Shown here piece by piece: positions 16,947 through 25,511 of a stretch of 64,000 nt of DNA. This DNA comes from Cellulosilyticum sp. I15G10I2. GTDB lineage: Bacteria > Bacillota > Clostridia > Lachnospirales > Cellulosilyticaceae. Location of the stretch: positions 84,097 to 148,096 of the forward strand of contig NZ_FMMP01000019.1 of assembly GCF_900095725.1 (NCBI RefSeq). Reading direction: 5' to 3'. Under the pieces are notes generated by a model. It was not told the DNA's origin. It ran no database searches and saw nothing but the letters and a program-made list of their open reading frames with translations. How positions within the stretch are numbered: position 1 is the stretch's first letter; the number at the start of each line of letters is the position of its first letter. Made by a program: the position numbers and the translations under genes.

Positions 16947-19334
16947 ATGGTTGTAGAAAATATAATTGTTCCAGCACTCATTAATATTACGTGTGCATTT
17001 GGATATGATATTTTAAAAGGTTTAGGAAGAAAAATTGATAAACTTAGACTTGAGGATGAAGTAAAAGGATTAATTGAGGATTTTGTACACCTTGAAATAG
17101 AATCAAGTGCCATTACTAGTTTTTTTAATGAGTATAGTACACGTGTAGCCTTTTTGAATTATTTCTATTATAAATCTTATAGAGAGGCATCAAAAAAGAA
17201 AGAATATAGTAAACAAGGATTTATTGAAGCTACTGCAAGTAAAGCTCAAGAATATATTCAGAGATTTTATAATAAACAAATAGATGGAACGGAGTTAAAA
17301 AAGTACATTCGATGTATATTAAATTTAATAGAATCTAAGTTGATTAAAGATATACCAAAGGAGTTAATGGGGTTAGCCTATACAAACTCTTTAATGATTG
17401 AGAATTTAGAAGAAAAAATAATGGATTTAATTACTATAGACTTACAAGATAAGAAAGAGGAGTATGAGAAAACACGTTTAGAATGTATAAATATGTTAAA
17501 AAAAGTAAATAATAAAAGTCAAATTTATGGGAAAGGAAAATTTGATTTTTATCAATTTTATGTTTTTCCTAAGTTTACACAGAATATTAAAGGGACGAAA
17601 GTAGTTATAGGATGGAAAGATGTTTTTATTAGTGCTAATATGATTTCAATAATTGGGGGACCAGGATTTGGAAAGTCATTGTTTATGCAAAATATAATAA
17701 ATAGATTTGAAGAGTTAAATATTATAGCTCCTGATCAAATCCTTCCTATATATTGTAACTTAAAAGACTATGAGAAGTTTGCAGGAACAAAAGCTTATTC
17801 AATATGTGAATTTTTGAGAGATAGCTTAATAGATGCTATAGGTATTGGAAAAGATAAGGTTAATGAAAAATTTATTCAATATTTTTTAGAGGCAGGAAGG
17901 ACACTTATATTATTTGACGCTTTAGATGAAGTAGCAGAGGATTTAAGGGAGAAGCTACATGAAAAGATTGTAATGTTTATACAACAAATGAATTTAAATA
18001 ATAAGGTTTGCATTACAGCAAGAGATAGAGGATTTATTCCAGTTACAGATATAATATATAATGTTCAACCAGTAGATCTTGAACAAGTTAAAGAATATTT
18101 ACATAATATGAGTAAATTAGGACAATTCGATGAAGATGATATTGAAAATTTTGCAGAGCAATCAACAGAATTAATTAAACAAAACTTTTTAAGTAGTTTC
18201 TTAATATTATCGCTTTTGGTGAATATTTTTAATGCAGAATTAGAACTACCTGAGAACAAAATAGAATTATATGATAAATGTATTAATTATATTGGTAAGA
18301 AAAGAGAAATACAGGTTAAGCGATTGCCATATAATTTTGGGTTGATAGGAAAAATTTTGGATAGTGATACTACTTTTGAAAAAATTGCAGAATTAGCAAA
18401 ATACAACAATAAACAAGTTGATAAAAAAAGTATAGTACATAAATTAAGCACTATTTTTGAAAGGTCGTACCATTCCAATAATGAAACTATAGGAGCTGTC
18501 AATGAGTTTATAAGATTTTGTGGTGATAGAACTGAACTAATTGTACCTACAAATGAAGAGGAATATTTTAAATTTTATCATAGGTCATTTTTTGAATATT
18601 ACTATGGTAAACATTTAATAAAATCTAATAATAGAATAAGTGATATTATTGATGAATTGAAAAAATTTGGATATGATTCTGAAATATATGATATTGTTAG
18701 TGCATTACTTAAAAAAGACTATTATGAAAAATATATAGAGATTATTCATTATATATTTGACTTAGTTAAAAAAGACGAAGAGTATTTTATACTATTAACA
18801 TTAATGGTTCAAATTTCTGACGAACCATATTATATAGAAGAATATTACAAGTTAATATTTAATGATAATGAAATACTTTCTGGTATAGGAAGAGAAACAA
18901 GGATATCTGAAATTATATATAGCATACTTAAGAAGAGTAAAAATGCAAAACTAATAGGTAATAACTTTATGACTTATTATAAAAAAGAATGTATAGCAGC
19001 ATATGTATATATATTTACAAATATCTATAGCAAGAATGCAACCGATATTAATAAAAAGCAGTTAAGATATAAAGTAGCAAACTTAAGTTCGGTTTTTGCA
19101 TGTTTTATAAGGGATGAGCAATATAAAGCATTAGTAGAAGATGTAGTATTGTCATTAAACAAAGAACAATTTAATAGTATTGTTTTAGAATATGCAACAC
19201 CTATTTATAGGCATATAAGAGAAGAAGACGTTGAAGAGGATGATAAAATGAAAGAGACTTTATATGATACGTTCCATAGTAGGTTTAAGGAGATAAAGAA
19301 AAGAGGAAAAGTAGAGAAACGAGAGATAAGTTGA
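16947..19334 (+). CDS. NACHT-domain STAND NTPase (bacterial NACHT defence-type protein)
   Basis: A 795-residue protein. Residues about 1-190 are a helical N-terminal region beginning with a hydrophobic stretch (IIVPALINITCAFGYDIL). The NACHT module has Walker A GGPGFGKS (237-244), Walker B LILFDALDEV (D324, with the NACHT-type DxxDE), sensor ITARDR, and the winged-helix histidine motif FKFYHRSFFEYYYGKHLI around H545. The C-terminal 230 residues are helical repeats, probably the sensor. Bacterial NACHT proteins give phage resistance by sensing infection and then killing or arresting the cell. No known nuclease or TIR effector is visible at either end, so the effector is unclear. It ends 155 nt before a small membrane-protein gene. 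Confidence 0.8.
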   Translation: MVVENIIVPALINITCAFGYDILKGLGRKIDKLRLEDEVKGLIEDFVHLEIESSAITSFFNEYSTRVAFLNYFYYKSYREASKKKEYSKQGFIEATASKAQEYIQRFYNKQIDGTELKKYIRCILNLIESKLIKDIPKELMGLAYTNSLMIENLEEKIMDLITIDLQDKKEEYEKTRLECINMLKKVNNKSQIYGKGKFDFYQFYVFPKFTQNIKGTKVVIGWKDVFISANMISIIGGPGFGKSLFMQNIINRFEELNIIAPDQILPIYCNLKDYEKFAGTKAYSICEFLRDSLIDAIGIGKDKVNEKFIQYFLEAGRTLILFDALDEVAEDLREKLHEKIVMFIQQMNLNNKVCITARDRGFIPVTDIIYNVQPVDLEQVKEYLHNMSKLGQFDEDDIENFAEQSTELIKQNFLSSFLILSLLVNIFNAELELPENKIELYDKCINYIGKKREIQVKRLPYNFGLIGKILDSDTTFEKIAELAKYNNKQVDKKSIVHKLSTIFERSYHSNNETIGAVNEFIRFCGDRTELIVPTNEEEYFKFYHRSFFEYYYGKHLIKSNNRISDIIDELKKFGYDSEIYDIVSALLKKDYYEKYIEIIHYIFDLVKKDEEYFILLTLMVQISDEPYYIEEYYKLIFNDNEILSGIGRETRISEIIYSILKKSKNAKLIGNNFMTYYKKECIAAYVYIFTNIYSKNATDINKKQLRYKVANLSSVFACFIRDEQYKALVEDVVLSLNKEQFNSIVLEYATPIYRHIREEDVEEDDKMKETLYDTFHSRFKEIKKRGKVEKREIS

Positions 19335-19451
19335 TAAGTGAATATTATGGGCTCAAGAAATATTTAATATCATACCAAGTGATAGGAGCGAAGTATTAGT
19401 GGTTTTAGATGGCTCAAGTAGTAAGCTCAGTCACTGTGCTCCTTCGCTAGG

Positions 19452-19518
19452 GTATCTGGTACCACCCGATTTTTGTTAGAATTTGTAAAATGCTAGATGC
19501 TTTTCTGGCTTTTGGGTT
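19452..19518 (+). repeat. Dispersed repeat unit B, copy 1
   Basis: The stretch beginning TATCTGGTACCACCCGATTT and running through GTTAGAATTTGTAAAATGCT resembles 26598-26660 (CTGGGCACTACCCGGTTTTT, ATTAGAATTTATAAGATGCT) over about 60 nt. It covers the start of the following small membrane gene. Confidence 0.5.
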
Positions 19519-19939
19519 AGTATATACTTATTGGAATGCACATAATCAAAATAATAAAATACTTAAGATAATCATGTTTATTTCACATTTGTTATGTACT
19601 CCAATATTTTTAGAGCTTATTATAGCTATAAATTTTGAAGTATCTATGCTTTTAATATTAATAATATTAGGTGTTATAGGAATGCAGTATATTATTTTTG
19701 AGGTAAGCGTATATGTAATAAATAAAAAAGTAACTGGAAGGATGAGTAACCTAAAAGATTTAATATGCGATGATAAAAAATGTGCTGTAACTATGGTGAT
19801 TGCAATATTAACAATGTTTTATACAGTTTCATCATATATTACAGTAGATAAATTACAAGGGCTAGGGTTTTTGTTAATTATGCCACTAGCAGTTAATTTG
19901 TTTTTTGCAGCTATAATTGATTATATTAAGAGTTCTTAA
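19490..19939 (+). CDS. Small four-helix membrane protein, unknown
   Basis: A 149-residue hydrophobic protein with about four transmembrane segments (around residues 3-15, 24-47, 52-75 and 103-145). No family motif was recognised. The frame is closed by a TAG at 19448, and the first ATG (19490) lies inside the dispersed repeat B with no clear ribosome site. The gene may therefore be the fused remainder of a longer one. It follows the NACHT gene in the same direction and could be its membrane partner, but the spacing (155 nt) and lack of a ribosome site weaken that idea. Confidence 0.45.
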   Translation: MLDAFLAFGLVYTYWNAHNQNNKILKIIMFISHLLCTPIFLELIIAINFEVSMLLILIILGVIGMQYIIFEVSVYVINKKVTGRMSNLKDLICDDKKCAVTMVIAILTMFYTVSSYITVDKLQGLGFLLIMPLAVNLFFAAIIDYIKSS

Positions 19940-19961
19940 TATAATCAAAACGGTGGATATA

Positions 19962-20023
19962 ATCACAAAGGCTCATCTCCATTGGAGAGAATAGAGAGAT
20001 ACCTTGAAATACAAGGTGTCTCT
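19962..20023 (+). repeat. ssrA 3'-end-like repeat with hairpin, copy 2
   Basis: GGTGGATAT...GGCTCATCTCCATTGG echoes the tmRNA end weakly. It is followed by hairpin AGAGATACCTTG (19995-20006) / CAAGGTGTCTCT (20012-20023) and T-rich sequence. Confidence 0.45.
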
Positions 20024-20025
20024 TT

Positions 20026-20358
20026 TATTAAAACACTTGATAATTTAAGAAGCTTTTGGGAATAATAAGAAGAGAGCATAGTCATCAAGTCCTTTCTAGT
20101 ATGTCGTTATACTTAGGATTGTTGAATATGCTCTTCTTTTATGTATACATATTTTATTTACACCCCAACATTTATTATAGGCCCAATTTAGTCAGAATTC
20201 GTGGGTTATTTTAGTTTATAGGAAAATTTATACAAGAAATCAACCCGATAGTTACTATAGAGGTATCTTTATAGTTGATTTTGTTGCTTAAAGTTAACTT
20301 TAAATCCATTGCTCATAGAAGAAAAAGACGTATAATTAAAGCAGAAGGAGGATGTGAA
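20026..20358. other. Gap with a long stem-loop and a half copy of the ssrA hairpin
   Basis: AGAAGAGAGCATA near 20070 pairs with TATGCTCTTCTTTT near 20130 across a 45-nt interior. At about 20186-20207 the right half of the ssrA-type hairpin recurs (CAATTTAGTCAGAATTCG then TGGGTTATTTTAG) without its left arm. The last 20 nt carry the AGAAGGAGG ribosome site of the leader frame. Confidence 0.45.
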
Positions 20359-20400
20359 ATGAATTTAACGAGAAGCCCATTACACGATATAATTATATGA
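20359..20400 (+). CDS. Putative 13-residue leader peptide overlapping the XRE regulator start
   Basis: ATG 20359 has a strong ribosome site (GAAGGAGGATGTGAA) and reads MNLTRSPLHDIII before TGA at 20398-20400. That stop overlaps the regulator's ATG (20397-20399) in an ATGA arrangement, typical of translational coupling. The regulator itself has no other good ribosome site. It may be a real leader or a frameshifted original start. Confidence 0.5.
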   Translation: MNLTRSPLHDIII

Positions 20401-21503
20401 AAGATATTAATATTTCAAAAGTAATTGCAGACAAACGACGAGAAAAAGGGGTTACACAGGAGCAGCTAGCAGTGTATATAGGAGTTTCCAAGGCCTCTGT
20501 ATCGAAATGGGAAACTGGGCAAAGCTATCCTGATATTACTTTTCTACCTCAACTTGCTGCATATTTCAATATCAGTATTGATGATTTAATGGGATATACT
20601 GCCCAAATGACAAAAGAGAATATAAAAGAGCTTTACCATCAGTTGTCAGCTGATTTTTCAAGAAAGCCCTTCAACGACGTTTTGGCTGAATGCCGGGAAA
20701 TCATAAAAAAATATTACTCGTGTTTTCCACTTCTTATGCAAATGGCTGTGCTTATGTGCAACCACCATATGCTTGCCGAAGGTGCTCCGGAACAAAAAGG
20801 TATTCTTGAAGAAGCGGCTAGATTGTGTATTAGGATAAAAAACGAAAGTGAGGATGTATGGCTTACTAAAGATGCTGTTTCCTTAGAAGCTACCTGTTAT
20901 CTTATGCTGAGGCAGCCACAAAATGTACTGGAATTATTGGGTGAAACTATTAGACCGATTGCCAATGATGACAAGGGTATCGCCCAGGCATATCTTATGG
21001 CAGGGAATTTGACACAGGCCAATAAAGTTTTGCAAATCAGCATTTATCAACACCTTCTTTCATTAGTTGGAGCATCCATTTTATTACTTCAGCTTGGGAA
21101 CGAGCAATTTGAAGAAATACTGAATCGTATTCTTTCAGTTGCTGCAGTATTCGATTTAGAAAGACTTCATCCAAACAGCATGGCATTGACATACCTTAAT
21201 GCTGCTCAAGGCTATAGCATACAAGGAGATGCTGAAAAGGCGCTTGATATGCTGCAGAAATATACAGAACTCTGTATGATGAGCTTTTTCCCTTATTCCT
21301 TGCATGGCGATTCATTTTTTAATGAACTCGATAGCTGGTTTAAAGAATTTGATTTAGGAGCTGAAGCTCCGCGGAGTGAAGAAGTCATTAAAGAAAGCAT
21401 GATTCAAGGCATTATTCATAATCCAGCTTTTGCAAATTTAATGAATCATCCGCAATATAAAATTATCATTAAAACTTTGAAATCAAATTTAGGAGGCAAC
21501 TAA
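20397..21503 (+). CDS. XRE-family helix-turn-helix regulator with helical C-terminal domain
   Basis: A 368-residue transcription factor. The N-terminal HTH is textbook (ISKVIADKRREKGVTQEQLA, then GVSKASVSKWETGQSYPDI, residues about 5-50), followed by LAAYFNISIDDLMGY. The remaining 300 residues are TPR-like helices that probably sense a signal. It lies 1 nt upstream of a CPBP-family membrane protease gene, a pairing seen in bacteriocin self-immunity and stress loci. Translation appears coupled to a short upstream frame. Base composition is closer to the chromosome than to the very AT-rich genes before it, so it may have a separate origin. Confidence 0.85.
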   Translation: MKDINISKVIADKRREKGVTQEQLAVYIGVSKASVSKWETGQSYPDITFLPQLAAYFNISIDDLMGYTAQMTKENIKELYHQLSADFSRKPFNDVLAECREIIKKYYSCFPLLMQMAVLMCNHHMLAEGAPEQKGILEEAARLCIRIKNESEDVWLTKDAVSLEATCYLMLRQPQNVLELLGETIRPIANDDKGIAQAYLMAGNLTQANKVLQISIYQHLLSLVGASILLLQLGNEQFEEILNRILSVAAVFDLERLHPNSMALTYLNAAQGYSIQGDAEKALDMLQKYTELCMMSFFPYSLHGDSFFNELDSWFKEFDLGAEAPRSEEVIKESMIQGIIHNPAFANLMNHPQYKIIIKTLKSNLGGN

Positions 21504-21504
21504 T

Positions 21505-22266
21505 ATGCAAAAAATTCTAAAAAACAAAGATTTAATGATTAGCCTGATATTTACGCTCATAGGGCTTATTGCAAGCATATGTGCGGGAGTATATCAAATT
21601 TCTATGTTTAGTGAGGATATAAAGCAACAAATAGTATCTCAGCTTGGCTCATGGGAAGTGCTTATACCTATTGCAGCCGTGCAAGGCGCATTAATCACTT
21701 TCTTATCAACCTTTAGCGGATTGAAGTTAGCGAAAAAGGTCAACCTAAAACTAAACTTTAAATTTGATAAAAAAGCTTTAGTACTAGCAACATTAATTGG
21801 GTTGTCAACGGCTTTAATAATTACAGGATCTGATAGTTTTATTTTTGCCGGGTATCTTCCATCTGAAATAACAACCTATGTATTTTCTCCAATATACCTT
21901 ATGACAGGTATATTATACGGCGGAGTAATAGAAGAAATATTACTCAGGTTGTTTGTAATGTCTCTTTTTATTCTGATACTTTGGAAACTATTTGCGAAAT
22001 CAAGAGATAATTTTAATATACCTAACTGGATTTATATAACTGCTATTATTCTTGCAGCAGCTTTATTCGCAGCAGCACACATTCCGTTTACAGTGCAGTC
22101 GATGGGGTTATCTATACCTATATTGATAAGGTGTTTTGTTTTAAATGGTATTGGGGGAATTGGATTTGGTTATTTATATTGGAAGAAGGGATTGGCTTAT
22201 TCAATGTATGCTCATGTAGCAACTCATGTCTTTATGCAGGTTATATTTATGCCTATTTTATTTTAA
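21505..22266 (+). CDS. CPBP-family intramembrane glutamic endopeptidase
   Basis: A 253-residue polytopic membrane protein of the CPBP/Abi (Rce1-like) family. Motif 1 is EEILLR in GGVIEEILLRLFVMSL, motif 2 is LFAAAHIPF (catalytic histidine), and motif 3 is YAHVATHVFMQ. About seven or eight hydrophobic segments are visible. Members cut prenylated or peptide substrates in the membrane, and in Firmicutes they often give bacteriocin immunity. The ribosome site GGAGGC lies 9 nt ahead, inside the 3' end of the regulator gene, so both are one operon. The substrate is unknown. Confidence 0.85.
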   Translation: MQKILKNKDLMISLIFTLIGLIASICAGVYQISMFSEDIKQQIVSQLGSWEVLIPIAAVQGALITFLSTFSGLKLAKKVNLKLNFKFDKKALVLATLIGLSTALIITGSDSFIFAGYLPSEITTYVFSPIYLMTGILYGGVIEEILLRLFVMSLFILILWKLFAKSRDNFNIPNWIYITAIILAAALFAAAHIPFTVQSMGLSIPILIRCFVLNGIGGIGFGYLYWKKGLAYSMYAHVATHVFMQVIFMPILF

Positions 22267-22305
22267 ACTTCGCGAATAAGCTTTTTTATTCCATTTAGAA
22301 ATTTT

Positions 22306-22491
22306 ATGGAGAAGAGATATTATGCAATTTATAAGATTCCAGAAGGTGATATTAAAAGGTTAGCTGAACAAGAGGACCTATATAGGTTGCGTGTAGGAGA
22401 ATTTAGAGTAATATATAGTATTTATTATGAGGTTATAACTATAATGATTTTTAATATAGGCAATAGAGGAGATATCTATAAAGATTTATAA
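22306..22491 (+). pseudogene. RelE/ParE-type toxin fragment, N-terminally truncated
   Basis: Sixty-one residues match the C-terminal two thirds of RelE/ParE toxins: IPEGDIKRL, then LYRLRVGEFRVIYSI, and the terminal IGNRGDIYK. Full toxins have about 85-95 residues, with a helical N-terminus (F...L.K..R.RI..AI) that is missing here. No antitoxin gene lies on either side and there is no convincing ribosome site. It is probably a non-functional toxin-antitoxin remnant, followed at once by an ssrA-type repeat. Confidence 0.65.
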
Positions 22492-22500
22492 TTAATAAAT

Positions 22501-22578
22501 GGTGGATAGCATCTCCGTGATTCACCTCCATGATTATAACCCTCGAATTTCTGACAATTTAGTTGGAGTTCGTGGGTT
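22501..22578 (+). repeat. ssrA 3'-end-like repeat with hairpin, copy 3
   Basis: GTGATTCACCTCCATGATTA (CACCTCCA at 22523-22530) and AACCCTCGAATT / AGTTCGTGGGTT arms (22538-22549, 22567-22578), with the same TCTGACAATTTAGTTGG interior as after ssrA. This is one of the best-preserved copies. Confidence 0.7.
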
Positions 22579-22692
22579 ATTGGTATTTATAAGAGAATAA
22601 ATTCAGAATAAGTATAACAAACCTTACCAAAAGTAGAGGAGACTTTTTGAAATTATGTTTCCTCAGACGCACCAGCCTGAGAAGACAATAAA

Positions 22693-22723
22693 GATCCAAT
22701 CACTTAAAACGATTGGATCTTCA
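22693..22723 (-). terminator. Hairpin after the GH120 gene
   Basis: AAGATCCAATC (22693-22703) pairs perfectly with GATTGGATCTT (22713-22723), just past the stop of the minus-strand gene. Confidence 0.65.
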
Positions 22724-22731
22724 ATAATAAA

Positions 22732-24756
22732 CTAAAATTCAAAACTAATGATACCATTTTCGGTTAACTCAAACGGACCGGGTGTGACATCTGCATCAGG
22801 TCTCTTTATTCCGAAAAAGTCGGAGTCAAAACGATACGGAGAGCTGTCAGGTTGCTCATACTGCATATCGGCGTGATAAGTCTTGCCGAGCAGGTCGGTG
22901 GTAATCAACAATGCAGAGGCTCCGCGAATCAATTTGGGCTCATTGACCTGAATTTGCACCCTGCCTTGCGCGGGATTAATTTCCACTTTAATGCCCTTGT
23001 GCTCATAGATCTTCGCATTAGGCTCATGACTACCTGGAACCGCATTGTTAAGGTATAAATTTCCACTCATAGCCACCGGAAGAACTGCATTTCCTATAAA
23101 GAAATCCTTTGCGGCATCTCCAAGCTCAGCAAGCTCCTCTTTGGTGTATTCCCACCAATTCTTATCTTTTACATCAGGATGCTTGTCGTAGCCTCCCAGC
23201 CCCACAGCGTGCAGATAGCAAATAGAATTGTCCGGAACACCATCCATGACAGTCTTCCCGTCATCTCCAATTTCATCCCTATGTTTAAGCGGAAGATGTT
23301 CAAAAAAGGTTATTGGGACAGGTTCTTTATGAGCATCATTATCCCCCAAAAAGATATTGTTATAGTACCTGTCATCGCCTCCAGTAATATTGGAGTAACC
23401 TGCCATTGCTGTTTCGTGAGGGAAGTGATAGGGCGTAGTGCGGGTAATCTCGGAACGAACCACAAATCTACCTGCAAACAAATTATGGACAAATGCTCCA
23501 CCCTGCGACATATTTCTGAAATTCATCGGAGAGAGGAACAGATTATGATCAGCCATATACGGACCATGGCAAACCTCAACGAAGAAGTCCTCAGAAATAT
23601 TGTCAAAAAATACATTACGGCTGATGCGGGTGCCCTGTGCCTGCCAGTCAAGCCAAACGCCACGGTAACAGCTATAGATTATATTTTCACTAATTTGAGT
23701 ATCCAGGGAAGCATGCAGCTTGATTCCTGCTACTTCGGCACCATGTCTGAGACGCTTGTGGTGAATATTGTAAATACGGTTTTGATAAATGTGGCTGAAG
23801 GCTCCACCCATATGTCCCACAATGCCTGCCTGTTCACAATCATGGATCACATTACCTCGAAGGATGTGGCTGCCTACGCTATCCTTATGCCATCCAGAGC
23901 GTAATGCGCGCAAGATAACCTCATACTCACGTTGTGTGCCGCCTTTAATGTGTTTATCCAAACACTTAGCGTGACCTGTGCCGATTTTAGTACCTAGGCT
24001 GATACCAACGCTTTTGGATTCACTGATAATATTGTTTTCAATAATCCAACCCTTACTCCAGTGAGGTCCGATCAAACCTTCCTGGTAGTCAGTTGGCGGT
24101 GCCCATTGAGGAGATGCTTGACGAAGTGTGAATCCACTTACAGTTATATAGTTAAGTCCTGGTTTCTCAGGCCAGAAGCAATAAGGACGGACATTAATCT
24201 CTACATTTTCGATGCGGGGATCTTTTCCACCAAAATTGGCCCAAATTTTTGTCGTTGTAGAACCAACTTCGGCATACCATTTTAGTAGTGAGTCCTTGGG
24301 ATATTTGGCTTCGGACCAAATTTCGGGCTTGCGTACCTTATCAACACTATCACATTCATACAAGGATTTAGAGTCCAAATAGACATCACCCAGATGAACT
24401 GGGAAAGCCCCGTCAAATAGCCAATCTCCACGGAGCTCCACTTCGAAGGGATTACGAACAGAAAATAAGGAATGAGGTATTTCTGTGCTCCAAACATTGT
24501 CTCCTTCAGCCTTCCAGTCGGAAATACGTTCAGCCCCTGTAATGACTACTTCCCCGTCTCCTGCAGATCTATATATTATTCTATGCTCTTTAGTTCCTCC
24601 ATTAGCCGGATTAACCCATTCTCTATATACTCCAGCATGAACAGTAACCGTATCACCAGCCATGGCAAGAGCCGCAGCGCGTGATATTGTACGAAAGGGT
24701 TGATCAGATGTTCCTTTTGCCTGATCATTCCCTTGTATTGACACATGATATTTCAT
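22732..24756 (-). CDS. GH120-type beta-xylosidase (right-handed beta-helix)
   Basis: A 674-residue cytoplasmic glycosidase without a signal peptide. Segments recall the Thermoanaerobacterium XylC family (GH120): MKYHVSIQGNDQAKGT, AMAGDTVTVHAGVYREWV, GLIGPHWSKGWIIENNII, AGIKLHA and WLDWQAQGTRIS. By analogy with XylC (nucleophile and acid/base Asp/Glu), D370 in GVWLDWQAQGT and E394 in FFVEVCHGPY are the likely catalytic residues. It would release xylose from imported xylo-oligosaccharides. The ribosome site on the minus strand is AGGAGGAGTGG. It has no sugar genes next to it here and lies between two ssrA-type repeats, so it may be cargo of the island. Base composition resembles the core genome. 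Confidence 0.85.
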   Translation of the reverse strand: MKYHVSIQGNDQAKGTSDQPFRTISRAAALAMAGDTVTVHAGVYREWVNPANGGTKEHRIIYRSAGDGEVVITGAERISDWKAEGDNVWSTEIPHSLFSVRNPFEVELRGDWLFDGAFPVHLGDVYLDSKSLYECDSVDKVRKPEIWSEAKYPKDSLLKWYAEVGSTTTKIWANFGGKDPRIENVEINVRPYCFWPEKPGLNYITVSGFTLRQASPQWAPPTDYQEGLIGPHWSKGWIIENNIISESKSVGISLGTKIGTGHAKCLDKHIKGGTQREYEVILRALRSGWHKDSVGSHILRGNVIHDCEQAGIVGHMGGAFSHIYQNRIYNIHHKRLRHGAEVAGIKLHASLDTQISENIIYSCYRGVWLDWQAQGTRISRNVFFDNISEDFFVEVCHGPYMADHNLFLSPMNFRNMSQGGAFVHNLFAGRFVVRSEITRTTPYHFPHETAMAGYSNITGGDDRYYNNIFLGDNDAHKEPVPITFFEHLPLKHRDEIGDDGKTVMDGVPDNSICYLHAVGLGGYDKHPDVKDKNWWEYTKEELAELGDAAKDFFIGNAVLPVAMSGNLYLNNAVPGSHEPNAKIYEHKGIKVEINPAQGRVQIQVNEPKLIRGASALLITTDLLGKTYHADMQYEQPDSSPYRFDSDFFGIKRPDADVTPGPFELTENGIISFEF

Positions 24757-25256
24757 TAAACCACTCCTCCTCCCACCTTTTAAAAGCTGTAAGAATTTCT
24801 TACAAACTGACGGCGGATACTGTATAAAATTTGTTGTTGTAGTAATCTGTAAACAGTTTGCTTATTAATAGTGATTATCTTATCTATCGTCATTTTCTCA
24901 AACCTATGCATATAGTGTATACGCTACCCTATAGTGACTGGAAGTTGATGACATTGCCTGTCCCAAGATTGCTAGGTATAATGACCATGACTATACCGAT
25001 AGAAAAGAAAAATGCCTTTGAAAGTGTAAGTTTTGCCGACAGACCACTTTTAAAGACATTTCCACAAAAAACTATGATTATTATATCAAACTATACCCTC
25101 CATGAAAAGAGCAAAGTCCTATTTAAACGTACACCAAGAAGGAGAGATGAACTATATAGCTAAGTATGACGTTTTTAGAGTAGAGAAAAATATGTTGTAT
25201 CCATTGTATTTTAATAGCATATAATGTACAATATAATGTACAGGAGGTGTTGTGAT
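24757..25256. other. Divergent upstream region of GH120 and of the toxin-antitoxin pair
   Basis: A frame on the + strand (24858-25163) is open, but its composition and lack of a ribosome site make it unconvincing. The right end holds the paired operator of the antitoxin gene. No other feature was found. Confidence 0.4.
25225..25247 (+). promoter_or_regulatory. YefM-type operator (paired TGTACA) and ribosome site
   Basis: TGTACA occurs at 25225-25230 and 25237-25242, 12 bp centre to centre, directly against AGGAGG (25242-25247). E. coli YefM binds palindromes with the same TGTACA core at the same spacing, so autoregulation by YefM-YoeB is likely. Confidence 0.75.
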
Positions 25257-25511
25257 ATGCTAGCGGTTAATTATACAAATTTACGTCAGGATTTAAAAAC
25301 TTATTGTGATAAAGCGAATGATGATTTTGAAACCATTATTGTAACTCGGAAAAATGGGGGCAATGTAGTACTCATTTCAGAAAATGAATATAATAATATG
25401 TTAGAAAACCTTTTTGTCAGAAGTAATCCAGAGTATTATGATAAACTGATGGAGTCTATTAACCAACTTAAAGCTGGGGGGTTTACAAAAAGGGAGCTTT
25501 TAGATGAATAA
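25257..25511 (+). CDS. yefM: Phd/YefM-family antitoxin
   Basis: An 84-residue antitoxin with the YefM N-terminal DNA-binding fold: MLAVNYTNLRQDLKTYCDKAN, then ETIIVTRKNGGNVVLISENEYNNM. The acidic, flexible C-terminus (GGFTKRELLDE) is the toxin-neutralising part. ATG 25257 lies 9 nt after AGGAGG; a longer frame upstream would begin inside the operator. It overlaps the YoeB toxin gene by 8 nt, so the two are co-translated. It represses its own promoter through the TGTACA pair just upstream (inference from the E. coli system). Confidence 0.9.
   Translation: MLAVNYTNLRQDLKTYCDKANDDFETIIVTRKNGGNVVLISENEYNNMLENLFVRSNPEYYDKLMESINQLKAGGFTKRELLDE

Noticed and set aside
23179..23904. Long + strand frame inside the GH120 gene
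   Set aside because: It is the antisense shadow of a strongly recognisable beta-xylosidase; composition and lack of a start signal argue against a real gene.
24858..25163. 101-residue frame between GH120 and yefM
   Set aside because: No ribosome site, no recognisable domain, and it lies in a promoter region.
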